64,000 nucleotides of DNA, taken from NCBI GenBank assembly GCA_945905815.1, contig CAMDQH010000007.1, positions 1 to 64,000 of the forward strand, written 5' to 3'. Within the stretch, counting starts at the first letter, position 1, and each line of letters starts with the position of its first letter. The translations under genes and the position numbers were made by a program. Below the pieces are notes generated by a model, which saw nothing but the letters and a program-made list of their open reading frames with translations, was not told where the DNA came from and searched no databases. Source of the stretch: Bacteriovorax stolpii. GTDB lineage: Bacteria > Bdellovibrionota > Bacteriovoracia > Bacteriovoracales > Bacteriovoracaceae. Of this stretch, positions 8,059 through 16,119 are shown in pieces.

Positions 8059-8640
8059 CTATTTTTTCCGAGATTTTGATAGGACTCGGCTCAGTGCCAC
8101 TGGAGTAATTCCTAAATAAGAAGCAATTTGGTGCTGGGGGATTTTTCCTATCAACGGTCCATGCTCTTCACAAAACTTTTTATACCTTTCCATGACATTT
8201 AACTGGAGAAACTCAAATTCTCTTTGTTCTTTGGCCAAAAAATGTTTTTCAGCAACAAGCCTTCCCATAGTTAACCAGCAAGAATGTTTTTCATAAAGAG
8301 GAAGAAAATCATCATTATTAATAAGCACAACCCGAGAATTCTCCATTGCTTGAATATATGTTCGAGAAGGAATTCTTAAAAGTATTTCAGCATAGGGACC
8401 CAATAACTCGCCATCTCTTCGAAATGCCTTTATTTGTTCTTTGCCTTTCTTGTCAGTGTAATAAAGACGAAAAATCCCATTTAAAATAATTCCAAACTCT
8501 AATGCCTTGTCACCTGCCTGCAGAAGGTATTCCCCTTTACTAACAGATCTTTCGGCCAGTTTTTCTTCAAAAATTGTCCACTGTTCAACCGGTATTTTGG
8601 CCCATTGATTAAATTGTTCATAAAGCTGTGGATATTTCAT
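8059..8640 (-). CDS. Crp/Fnr-family transcriptional regulator
   Basis: A 193-residue regulator of the short Crp/Fnr type. Residues about 25-115 form the cyclic-nucleotide-binding-like beta-roll (GEYLLQAGDKALEFGIILNG... then LLGPYAEILLRIPSRTYIQA), and residues 168-189 a helix-turn-helix (IPQHQIASYLGITPVALSRV). The usual phosphate-binding cassette arginine-serine pair of cAMP binders is not clearly present, and there are no clustered cysteines for an Fnr iron-sulfur site, so the ligand is unknown. Its start overlaps the stop of the upstream BASS transporter by 4 nt (ATGA), so the two are made together and it may control that transporter. Confidence 0.85.
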   Translation of the reverse strand: MKYPQLYEQFNQWAKIPVEQWTIFEEKLAERSVSKGEYLLQAGDKALEFGIILNGIFRLYYTDKKGKEQIKAFRRDGELLGPYAEILLRIPSRTYIQAMENSRVVLINNDDFLPLYEKHSCWLTMGRLVAEKHFLAKEQREFEFLQLNVMERYKKFCEEHGPLIGKIPQHQIASYLGITPVALSRVLSKSRKK

Positions 8641-9536
8641 GAATTCATTATAGGATATTTATGTACAAATTTACCAATTAAACTACTCACAATTACACCC
8701 ATTACCATCTGCCAGATACCCCAGAGAGCACATACAAGGCTCACTTCTGGAATATGAGCAAAATAAACTAAACCTAAAACCATTCCTAATCCAGAATTCT
8801 GGATACTTACTTCCCACGCAATAGTTACGCTTGTTGAATAATCCCTAGTTATGAGTCGAGTAAAAAAATAGGCTGTAATAAAACATCCGGTACTGATTCC
8901 CATGACCATGAACAACATCAAGGAATCAATTCCGGACAAAGATTCTCTAAAGCTCCAACATGCACCAATCAACAGACTAATTAGCAACCAGGGCACGCTT
9001 TTCTGAATCAGTTCTCGTGTTCTTGTCCATCCAGCTCCTGCTTGTGATGACATCCAAATCCCAATAACTAATGGAATAAATATTGAGGTTATCAACGTGT
9101 TAAGAATATTTCCCAAAGGTAATTCAAGATTTTTATACGCTTGAATCCATGCCGAATTAGCATGTGTGGCAAGATAAAATATTCCACCGACTGTGATAGG
9201 AGAAAATAAGGTTGATAAAAATGAAAGACCCATTGAAATTCCAATATTGCCCTTTGATCGTATGACAAATAGCTGCGAAAGGTTTCCTCCCGGACAGGCA
9301 GAGAGAAGCAGGAAGGCCATAACTATGTTTATTCTTGGATTAATCACTATCAACATCAAAAGCATAAATGCGGGAAGAAAAGTGATTTGCATCACATAGC
9401 CCAACAATAGTCTTTTCCACATTTTTGGTAATGCTTTAATATCTGCAGTTGTAATTTCGAAAGCAACTGCCAGCATAATAATCGCAAGTATAATCTGGAC
9501 GATTAATGCAGGAATATTTTGTTCTGAATTAGTCAT
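8637..9536 (-). CDS. Bile acid:sodium symporter (BASS) family transporter
   Basis: A 299-residue inner-membrane protein with about nine or ten hydrophobic helices. Two BASS landmarks are visible: the SACPGGNLSQ crossover segment (residues 79-88; typical family form CCPGG-x-x-S) and the second half's EVSIQNSGLG (family form E-V/T-G-x-QN). Family members use sodium to import organic anions or pantoate-like compounds; the substrate here cannot be read from sequence. It is the first gene of a two-gene unit with the Crp/Fnr regulator. The 150 nt between it and the divergent SGNH gene must contain both promoters; no clear hexamer pair was identified. Confidence 0.85.
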   Translation of the reverse strand: MTNSEQNIPALIVQIILAIIMLAVAFEITTADIKALPKMWKRLLLGYVMQITFLPAFMLLMLIVINPRINIVMAFLLLSACPGGNLSQLFVIRSKGNIGISMGLSFLSTLFSPITVGGIFYLATHANSAWIQAYKNLELPLGNILNTLITSIFIPLVIGIWMSSQAGAGWTRTRELIQKSVPWLLISLLIGACWSFRESLSGIDSLMLFMVMGISTGCFITAYFFTRLITRDYSTSVTIAWEVSIQNSGLGMVLGLVYFAHIPEVSLVCALWGIWQMVMGVIVSSLIGKFVHKYPIMNS

Positions 9537-9686
9537 ACAATTACCTTAACTTCAATTCAGGTAATACTCAAATTCGAAAAAAAACTGACAACTTGCTGAA
9601 TTTACATAAAAAAAACAGCTTCAGAATCCCTATATATATTACCATTGGCCCCTGCCTCCAGATTCTTCTTTTGCTAGTATCGGCCT

Positions 9687-10325
9687 ATGAAAAAATTTAT
9701 CTTTTTAATTCTCATGGCCTCCAACCTACAAGCCGCCACTGTCCTTTTTGTGGGTGACTCTCATTCAGTAGGACCTTTTGGATGGGCCCTTGATCAAAAT
9801 TTAAGAGATGCAGGTCACCAGGTTGCAACGTATGCAAGCTGTGGGTCGATTCCTAAATGGTGGATCACAGGACAAAAAACTCCTTGTGGATTTTTCTCCC
9901 GCGACCTTAAAGGTACAAAAGTTCAACTCACTCAAAGTCCAACTCCAATCATGGATACTTTACTTACTGATATTAAACCCGAAGTTGTTGTTATGGAATT
10001 TGGTGGAAACTACGTAAATATGCCAAGTGATGAATTTGTAAAAAAAGATATCAAATCATTTATTGCAAAGATCAAGGCAACTGGCGCAGGATGTTTTTGG
10101 ATAACTAATCCCGACAGTAGAACATATCGTGCTGAAATGCCGAGAGTTTTAAAGCTAATTAAAGAAGCCGTTGGCAATGACTGCCCTCTTTTTGAGAGTC
10201 AGCTCGTTACAAGGTATCCAGAGACTGGCGGGGATGGTATTCATTATTGGAATACTTTAGGAACACCTATTGCAAAATCATGGGCACTAAAAGCATTTGA
10301 AGCCTTTAAATTGCATTGGAAATAA
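9687..10325 (+). CDS. Secreted SGNH/GDSL-type hydrolase
   Basis: An exported esterase or acyl hydrolase. Signal peptide at residues 1-16. All SGNH blocks are present: block I with the nucleophile (VGDSHS, Ser25), a block II glycine region, block III GGN (Asn108 in FGGNYVN), and block V D-x-x-H (Asp183 and His186 in GGDGIHYW). Family members deacylate carbohydrates, lipids or peptidoglycan; the substrate is unknown. Four cysteines are seen in the mature part. The S51 peptidase gene follows at once, so the two exported enzymes are likely one operon. Confidence 0.85.
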   Translation: MKKFIFLILMASNLQAATVLFVGDSHSVGPFGWALDQNLRDAGHQVATYASCGSIPKWWITGQKTPCGFFSRDLKGTKVQLTQSPTPIMDTLLTDIKPEVVVMEFGGNYVNMPSDEFVKKDIKSFIAKIKATGAGCFWITNPDSRTYRAEMPRVLKLIKEAVGNDCPLFESQLVTRYPETGGDGIHYWNTLGTPIAKSWALKAFEAFKLHWK

Positions 10326-10327
10326 AC

Positions 10328-11080
10328 GTGAAATTAATTTTATGTCTTCTTTTTCTCTCAAGCTACACCATAGCAGATACTCATTTGCTTTTAATTGGTG
10401 GTGGAAAAAGACCGTTTGAGGCAATTAAAGCATTTTCAGAAATTGCTGGAAAAGACAAAGCTGACATTTTAATAATTCCTTGGGCATCTGAAACCACCGA
10501 AGGTGCAGAGGCCGTTAAAACTGAACTTTCCGTTCACACCAAGGGAAGCTTAAAAATTATCCCCCACCAACTAGCACCAAAAGATCTGGAACAATTGGTG
10601 CTTCAAATTCAGAAATGCTCAGGGATTTTTTTTACTGGTGGAGATCAGAATGTCCTTATGACTTTCATTAAGGAATATCAACTCGCTTCACTTTTAAAAA
10701 AAAGATTTCAGGATGGCGTGATCTTTGGTGGAACCAGTGCCGGAACAGCAATCATGTCTAATCCCATGCTCACAGGGATTGGCGATTTAAGTGTTTTAGA
10801 TGGATCCAAGATCGAGCTTGCTGAGGGCTTAGGACTATTACCAACTTCTATTATTGTTGATCAGCATTTTATTGTTCGTAGTCGCTTTAATCGGCTTGCG
10901 GGTCTCATTCTTAATAGAAAAGCAGAAATAGGGATTGGCGTGGACGAAGGAACTTCTCTACTTATAAAAGGCAGAGACGCACGTGTTATTGGCCCAACTC
11001 AAGTTTTAATATTTAAAAAAGCTAGTGATAATAAACTAGATCTTACGGTTGTCCAACCTGGGATGACTTTTATTCTTTAA
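10328..11080 (+). CDS. Secreted S51-family peptidase (cyanophycinase-like)
   Basis: A 250-residue serine peptidase of the S51 group, which includes peptidase E and cyanophycinase and cleaves acidic-side-chain peptides or cyanophycin. Seen: the strand LLLIGGGKRP, the FTGGDQ segment, the nucleophile elbow FGGTSAGT (Ser137) and the IVDQHFIVRSRFNRL segment with the family histidine. I chose the GTG at 10328 because GGAAA lies 7 nt upstream and the protein then opens with a signal peptide (MKLILCLLFLSSYTIA); a TTG at 10316 in the same frame lies inside the previous gene. The export signal separates it from cytosolic peptidase E and fits extracellular cyanophycinase (CphE-like) or prey-polymer digestion, which is inference. 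Confidence 0.85.
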   Translation: MKLILCLLFLSSYTIADTHLLLIGGGKRPFEAIKAFSEIAGKDKADILIIPWASETTEGAEAVKTELSVHTKGSLKIIPHQLAPKDLEQLVLQIQKCSGIFFTGGDQNVLMTFIKEYQLASLLKKRFQDGVIFGGTSAGTAIMSNPMLTGIGDLSVLDGSKIELAEGLGLLPTSIIVDQHFIVRSRFNRLAGLILNRKAEIGIGVDEGTSLLIKGRDARVIGPTQVLIFKKASDNKLDLTVVQPGMTFIL

Positions 11081-11258
11081 GTTCTAATATTCCTGCTTTA
11101 ATTAGTGACTTCAAAGACGCAGAAAGATATTCCCCTCTATCGTGCTAATGGGATGAGACCGGACAATACCATCAATCGTTTTTCAATTAACGCCGCAATT
11201 AATATTTGAGAATAGCCTCAGGATTGTAGTAATTGATGCATAAAGAAATAACCCAATC
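11081..11258. other. Convergent intergenic region
   Basis: 178 nt between the stops of the S51 peptidase and the ABC half-transporter. Neither a good hairpin with a T-run nor a coding frame was found. Confidence 0.4.
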
Positions 11259-12842
11259 TTATAGCAAACTAGGTCGGGGAGATGCGGACGATATCTGAAC
11301 TGTAAAGCGTAATTCTCTATTGTCTGTAATGGTAATAACTTTCGTATAAGGTAATTCTGAAAGTTTTGCTGAAAGTCTAAGCCCATAGTTTTGATCAAAG
11401 CCAGAAAATGGTTCATCAAGAATAACTATTCCTTGGCACTGAAATAACGCCATAGCGATTGAAACTTTCTTTTTTTCTCCCTGAGAAAGAGCTGAATAAG
11501 AAAGCTGCAGGGCACGCGGATGAAGTTCAACACAATCCAGAATTAAATCTTTTCGGGACTCATAGGAATCACACCAAGAAAAAAGTGTATCCACTTTTAT
11601 GTTTGGGTAGGTTGAGTCATGCGCTGAGTGACCCGCAACATTGAAAAAACCAGCAGGAGTATCTTCAGAATTTAATCCATTATATTCAACATTCCCTTCA
11701 GATGGCTTTACCTCACCACTAACGAGTTTCAGAAAAGTACTTTTGCCAGAGCCTGATGCGCCAGAAATAATGAGCGTATCGCCCTTGCTAATTTTGAAAT
11801 TTAAGTGAGAAACAATCCAAGGGGTAAGAAGTGAATATCGGTAAGAAACATTTTGAAAATTAAACTCACCAGTAAAAGTTGATTTAATATCCTTTTCAGT
11901 TCCCTTTTCCAAGACCGGCCATTTAATTGACTTCGCGATCTCTTTTGTCTTGAGAATCTCTAGCCAAACAGGAACTGCATCCTGAAGCATTTTGGCTGCA
12001 AATAACCCTAAAGTGGAAAGCACAATTCTGTCAGGATGCTTAGTTGAGGAAAAAACGAGAGCAGCGTTTATTGCAGAAAAGATAAGAAGACTCTTGGTCA
12101 CAAAATCGGCTTTAAAAGATAAGATCTTTAACCTGAAATATTCATTAATATCATTCAAATTTGATTTTTCATCTAGAACTGCTTCGCCTGATTCTGTTTC
12201 GGATTCTTCAAGAGCATTTAATCCTCTTTCCAGTAATCTTTCCTGGATAACCCATGTTCCAGCATTCTCTTTGCGTCGGATATAAGTCCAAACGACAAAC
12301 GCAATGAAGATAATGGGCATAGAAAAAAATACAAGAAAGGCGCCTTTAAAATAAGCGTAAATCAGAAAAGCAAAACTACCGAGAATAATTGTTATTAATT
12401 CCGGTATAAATTCTGTTCGGGCGACCCTTAGTTCTTTGACAAATGGTACAAAACGAGGAGTAAGCGAAACTTTAGAGTTAATTGAAAGTTGAGAAATATT
12501 TTCAACAAATCCCTGATCCATACGCGAACCTAGGATGAGTGACTCGTCACCTCGCATTTTTCCAATGTAGTATTGGCAACAAATCACAAACACACAGGCA
12601 GTGAGATTTAAGAGTAAAATATGCGAATAGCCGGATAAAGTTGCCAACTCTACTGTTGATGAAACGAAATAGGAAAGAAGAACCGAAAACATGATCCCAG
12701 CTACTTTCAAACCAGAAATAAATCTTATTGTGTTTGAAAATGTTTTTTTCTTCTTTGATAAATAAAATGAAAAGGCTTCATCAATGGATTGTCCAAGTTC
12801 ACTCGGATGCAACAATTCATTTCGAGTAACTTTATCGCTCAT
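11259..12842 (-). CDS. ABC exporter half-transporter (TMD-NBD)
   Basis: A 527-residue fused ABC protein: about six membrane helices between residues 45 and 290, then the ATP-binding domain. Walker A is GASGSGKST (361-369), the signature is LSQGE (452-456) and Walker B with catalytic glutamate is IVILDEPFSG (472-481). The usual H-loop histidine is replaced by aspartate (TITDN, D507), and the protein ends only about 20 residues later, shorter than most members. Its start overlaps the stop region's neighbour, a small exported protein (4-nt overlap), and a divergent second half-transporter lies just beyond. The two ABC proteins probably form one heterodimeric exporter; the cargo is unknown. Confidence 0.85.
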   Translation of the reverse strand: MSDKVTRNELLHPSELGQSIDEAFSFYLSKKKKTFSNTIRFISGLKVAGIMFSVLLSYFVSSTVELATLSGYSHILLLNLTACVFVICCQYYIGKMRGDESLILGSRMDQGFVENISQLSINSKVSLTPRFVPFVKELRVARTEFIPELITIILGSFAFLIYAYFKGAFLVFFSMPIIFIAFVVWTYIRRKENAGTWVIQERLLERGLNALEESETESGEAVLDEKSNLNDINEYFRLKILSFKADFVTKSLLIFSAINAALVFSSTKHPDRIVLSTLGLFAAKMLQDAVPVWLEILKTKEIAKSIKWPVLEKGTEKDIKSTFTGEFNFQNVSYRYSLLTPWIVSHLNFKISKGDTLIISGASGSGKSTFLKLVSGEVKPSEGNVEYNGLNSEDTPAGFFNVAGHSAHDSTYPNIKVDTLFSWCDSYESRKDLILDCVELHPRALQLSYSALSQGEKKKVSIAMALFQCQGIVILDEPFSGFDQNYGLRLSAKLSELPYTKVITITDNRELRFTVQISSASPRPSLL

Positions 12843-13174
12843 AAAGTTTGATTCTTTTTAGTAAGCGTAGTCCAAAGAGAGCGGCCCTCTTTAACCAAAA
12901 GAACTTTACCTTCAACAATATCAGTACCTAATGCTCCGGAGGATAATTCGAAACATTTGTCATTTATGAGTTGCAGAGCATAACGATTATTTCCAATCAG
13001 TAAGAACTGGGCCATTAACTTTTCATGCCTGACAGGATTACTCAGGATGCAAACTGTTTTGCCTTCAATTTTAGCAGGCAGGTACTCTTTTAGAGTAGGA
13101 TGGAATAAAAATGTTGCTGCCACAGCACAAACGTACAAGGTAAGTACTGCCTTCATTAAATTAAGCTTGTCCAT
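12839..13174 (-). CDS. Small exported or membrane-anchored protein of unknown function
   Basis: A 111-residue protein with one N-terminal hydrophobic helix (residues about 7-24, MKAVLTLYVCAVAATFLF), acting as a signal or anchor. The remainder is mainly beta-strand with two cysteines that could pair. No family is recognised. It is the first gene of the unit that continues, with a 4-nt overlap, into the ABC half-transporter, so it may be an accessory factor of that exporter. It is divergent from the second half-transporter with only 28 nt between start codons. A second ATG six codons in is possible. Confidence 0.65.
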   Translation of the reverse strand: MDKLNLMKAVLTLYVCAVAATFLFHPTLKEYLPAKIEGKTVCILSNPVRHEKLMAQFLLIGNNRYALQLINDKCFELSSGALGTDIVEGKVLLVKEGRSLWTTLTKKNQTL

Positions 13175-13202
13175 GACTCTATGATAACCGAAAATTTATT
13201 TC

Positions 13203-15251
13203 ATGGGTATCATGAAGAAAAGAGAGCACATTCAATCCTACTTGAACCAAGAGGCAGTAAAGTCGGATGAAAATTGGATAAAGCTGTTTTTAGAAACAGA
13301 AGAATTAGATCAACTTCTTTACTACCTAGACCTATCCCTCTTGAGTCTTCGTGCCAAATTGAAAATACTTCGAAGTTTGGATATTCAATCACAATCTGAG
13401 ATAAGCGCTTCCTCGCTCCATATTATAATTGAGGATAGTTGGGTGCAATCAAGTCCCTTTGACCAGTTTCTGAAAAGTGGAAGTTTTATTTGGACCGAGG
13501 AAAAGCTCGTATTCAGAAAGCCGATTAAAACTTACATTATAAATTCATCAGGGCTTGAAGCGATTCTGCCTTGGGTTGTTTACAAAATTGAAAAAGACCA
13601 TATTGAAAATAAAATCCCGCCCAGTAAATTTTTCCCTGTTTCCAAAGGCCCATCATTTTTTAAGTTTATAAGTCCTACCATTTTAGTCCTGGCAATATTC
13701 ATAGCTATTAATTTTTTTGTTCAATCAAATTCAATTAAACTTGCAAACTCCGGAGCAATTCTAGATTCAATACAGCTTAGGGCTATCTATTTTTTATTAT
13801 TTTCGGGTGCACTTTTAATTCTTTTCTTTCCGGTTCAGAGCTTTTCGTGGAACCATGTTTCAGGTTTATTTGCTGGCTTCATGAAAAATTTTAAGCTGGA
13901 ACGTTTTAGCAAGGGGAGAAGAACCAAGGTAAGATTTAATTCTCTTATTCCGTTATTAGATTTGATTTCACCTGAAAAAGCGATCATACCTTTAACGGCT
14001 TTTATGAGTCTCGCTGTCTCTATTACATTTCTCTACGATAATATTATTGGAGTATTTGCTGTAACTATTTTTGGTGGAATATACTTCATCCAACATTTAT
14101 CATTGGAATCACGCGCAAAAACTCAACTCGTAAATTCAATTTCAGCACAGTCCTTTTTCCTAGATTCTTACAGAAGTCTTACGCTTCTTTCCGAAACGGC
14201 TAGAAAGAATGGCTTTATGGGCCCTTTAAAAAATTATTGGCAATCTCTTTCAGAATCCTATGCCTCAACATTGTATGAAAAGGACAAATCTGCTCTTTGG
14301 TATCAGGCACGTTTAGCGTTAATTAGAACAGTGTTAGTACAATTTGTATTTTTGGCCATGGTATTAGTACTTGGTCTAAACTTTCTGGACTATGTAAGCT
14401 TTTCGGCAATTCAAATAGCACTTACAGTAATAACCGGTCCAACTCATGATTTATTTAAACGCCTAAAAGACTATACACATTTCTCAGTCCTCTCAAGTAT
14501 GTTTTCTGCAGACAAAGCGATTAAATGCATAGATGAAATTCAGGAAATAAGGTGTGATCAATTACGCTTGTTTGGTCCAAACTCACCGGTAATCAACTTT
14601 ACTTTTGAAAAAGCAAAGATCTATAGCATCGTTGGCAAAACTGGTTCAGGAAAATCTGAATTATCACGAATTCTAACATCAATGACAACCTTCTCCGATG
14701 GGGCATTGATAGTTAATGGAAAATCTATTTCTCCTGGTGAACTGTGGAGGGTCAAAAGTATCTTTATTAATGAAGAACTTCACTGGAGAGGTGGAAAAAT
14801 TCGAGATTACTTAACCGCGAATGATCCCAATACTGACATTAATAAATTAAGAATTATCACAGAAGATTTGGGGCTCGACAAAAAAATTATTTTATTGAAA
14901 GATGGATACGATACGGAGGTGGGTGAAGTAGATTTACCATTCTCCCACGCTGAACAAATGTTTTTGTCCTTAACTAGGGCGATTTACTGTAACTACAATG
15001 CAATTGTTCTCGATAATGTCTTGAACAGAGCTGATGAAACTTTTCAAAAAAATGTCTTTAAATATCTTAAAAAACACTCTGAAGGCAGGATCATTTTTAT
15101 TATCGACAACAATTTTGAAATTATAGCTGACTCGGATTACACAATTGTAATTGATCAGGGAGCTATCGCCGATCATGGCCCCCCTAATGAATTAATTGTC
15201 ATATCAGACAAGCTTAAAAGGGTAAGTCGTCCAACCAGGTATTTCATTTAA
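13203..15251 (+). CDS. ABC exporter half-transporter with degenerate NBD
   Basis: A 682-residue protein. Residues 1-150 form a soluble N-terminal domain not recognised (it lacks the cysteine-histidine pair of C39 peptidases). Six hydrophobic helices follow (about 155-412), then an ATP-binding domain. Walker A is intact (GKTGSGKSE, 478-486), but the signature is FSHAEQ (580-585) instead of LSGGQ, Walker B has asparagine where the catalytic glutamate belongs (IVLDN, 601-605) and the H-loop histidine is missing (IIDNN). This is the picture of the non-catalytic half of an asymmetric heterodimer. The partner is most likely the divergent 527-residue protein. Translation may start at 13203 or at the ATG three codons later. 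Confidence 0.8.
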   Translation: MGIMKKREHIQSYLNQEAVKSDENWIKLFLETEELDQLLYYLDLSLLSLRAKLKILRSLDIQSQSEISASSLHIIIEDSWVQSSPFDQFLKSGSFIWTEEKLVFRKPIKTYIINSSGLEAILPWVVYKIEKDHIENKIPPSKFFPVSKGPSFFKFISPTILVLAIFIAINFFVQSNSIKLANSGAILDSIQLRAIYFLLFSGALLILFFPVQSFSWNHVSGLFAGFMKNFKLERFSKGRRTKVRFNSLIPLLDLISPEKAIIPLTAFMSLAVSITFLYDNIIGVFAVTIFGGIYFIQHLSLESRAKTQLVNSISAQSFFLDSYRSLTLLSETARKNGFMGPLKNYWQSLSESYASTLYEKDKSALWYQARLALIRTVLVQFVFLAMVLVLGLNFLDYVSFSAIQIALTVITGPTHDLFKRLKDYTHFSVLSSMFSADKAIKCIDEIQEIRCDQLRLFGPNSPVINFTFEKAKIYSIVGKTGSGKSELSRILTSMTTFSDGALIVNGKSISPGELWRVKSIFINEELHWRGGKIRDYLTANDPNTDINKLRIITEDLGLDKKIILLKDGYDTEVGEVDLPFSHAEQMFLSLTRAIYCNYNAIVLDNVLNRADETFQKNVFKYLKKHSEGRIIFIIDNNFEIIADSDYTIVIDQGAIADHGPPNELIVISDKLKRVSRPTRYFI

Positions 15252-15257
15252 ATTAAC

Positions 15258-16112
15258 TTATATTTCCAGAAAATAATTAACATTCACAAAACCACCAAAT
15301 CCATTTGCATCGAACTCAAAATCAGATTGTTTAACATGGGCTTTATCATATGTAACAGTTGCAGACACAAAAAAAGCATCCCCAAATGGAATTGAGTAAG
15401 TTAGTTCAGGACGAACATAATAACTAATCCCCCAACCTAGTCCAGTCTTCACCCCCATGTACCAGCGATCCAAAAAAGGATAAGAATAGTCGAATTCAAA
15501 AAAATTTTGAGTGTAATTAATTAACCCCTTAGATGACGAAGCCGTGTTTCTTCCATCAAAGTTAACTAACCATAAATTAATACCTACTGAAGCATGAACG
15601 TTTAACTGCTTAAGGATTGATGCATCAAATCGTGTAAAATGTGTGCTTTTGTCATACGCAGCTGTTAATTTAAATGGATGTTTTTGTAAAAATATTTTAC
15701 TTCGTAAAACTAATTCATCAGATGTGAATTCATAACTACCGCTCGAGAGCTTGGTTTCTAAATTAGCAAACCCTATCGATCCACCGAATGGAAATTTATC
15801 ATCAAACATGTCTCGCGTATTCGATTTTATTTTTTTGACAATTTTCAATGAAGCTTTATCTGTCCATGCGGACCAGTTGTTTCTTACATTTAGATACCGA
15901 GCAGTCATAATGTAGTTACCAGCTGGTAGATTATTAGTCTCCAGCACCGGTGTTTCTAGTTTTAGGATTTGTACCTTTTTATCGGTTTCTGAAAAAAGTT
16001 TTATTTCGTATTTGATTGCTCCCGGTATCGGAGCAAAAAGGTCGAGATTTTCTGCTAAAGCCGTTAGCGAATAAATTAACATTAAAATAAGCACCAGGGA
16101 CTGAGGTTTCAT
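15258..16112 (-). CDS. Exported protein: FN3-like domain plus outer-membrane beta-barrel
   Basis: Signal peptide at residues 1-20 (ALA-E). Residues about 25-95 look like a fibronectin type III-like sandwich (AIKYEIKLFSE..., LPAGNYIMTARYLNVRNNWSAW). From about residue 108 the sequence alternates polar and aromatic residues in strands and ends in a long strand finishing FVNVNYFLEI, as expected of an outer-membrane barrel. No specific family is recognised. It starts 7 nt after the SpoIIE-type phosphatase gene, so the two are probably one operon; co-occurrence may mean the barrel protein is an envelope part of the sensing system. Confidence 0.65.
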   Translation of the reverse strand: MKPQSLVLILMLIYSLTALAENLDLFAPIPGAIKYEIKLFSETDKKVQILKLETPVLETNNLPAGNYIMTARYLNVRNNWSAWTDKASLKIVKKIKSNTRDMFDDKFPFGGSIGFANLETKLSSGSYEFTSDELVLRSKIFLQKHPFKLTAAYDKSTHFTRFDASILKQLNVHASVGINLWLVNFDGRNTASSSKGLINYTQNFFEFDYSYPFLDRWYMGVKTGLGWGISYYVRPELTYSIPFGDAFFVSATVTYDKAHVKQSDFEFDANGFGGFVNVNYFLEI

Positions 16113-16119
16113 TTTTTTC

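Noticed and set aside
11183-11419. Possible frameshifted extension of the 527-residue ABC protein
   Set aside because: A 78-residue frame crosses the end of the gene, but it does not continue the NBD pattern, so no frameshift can be argued.
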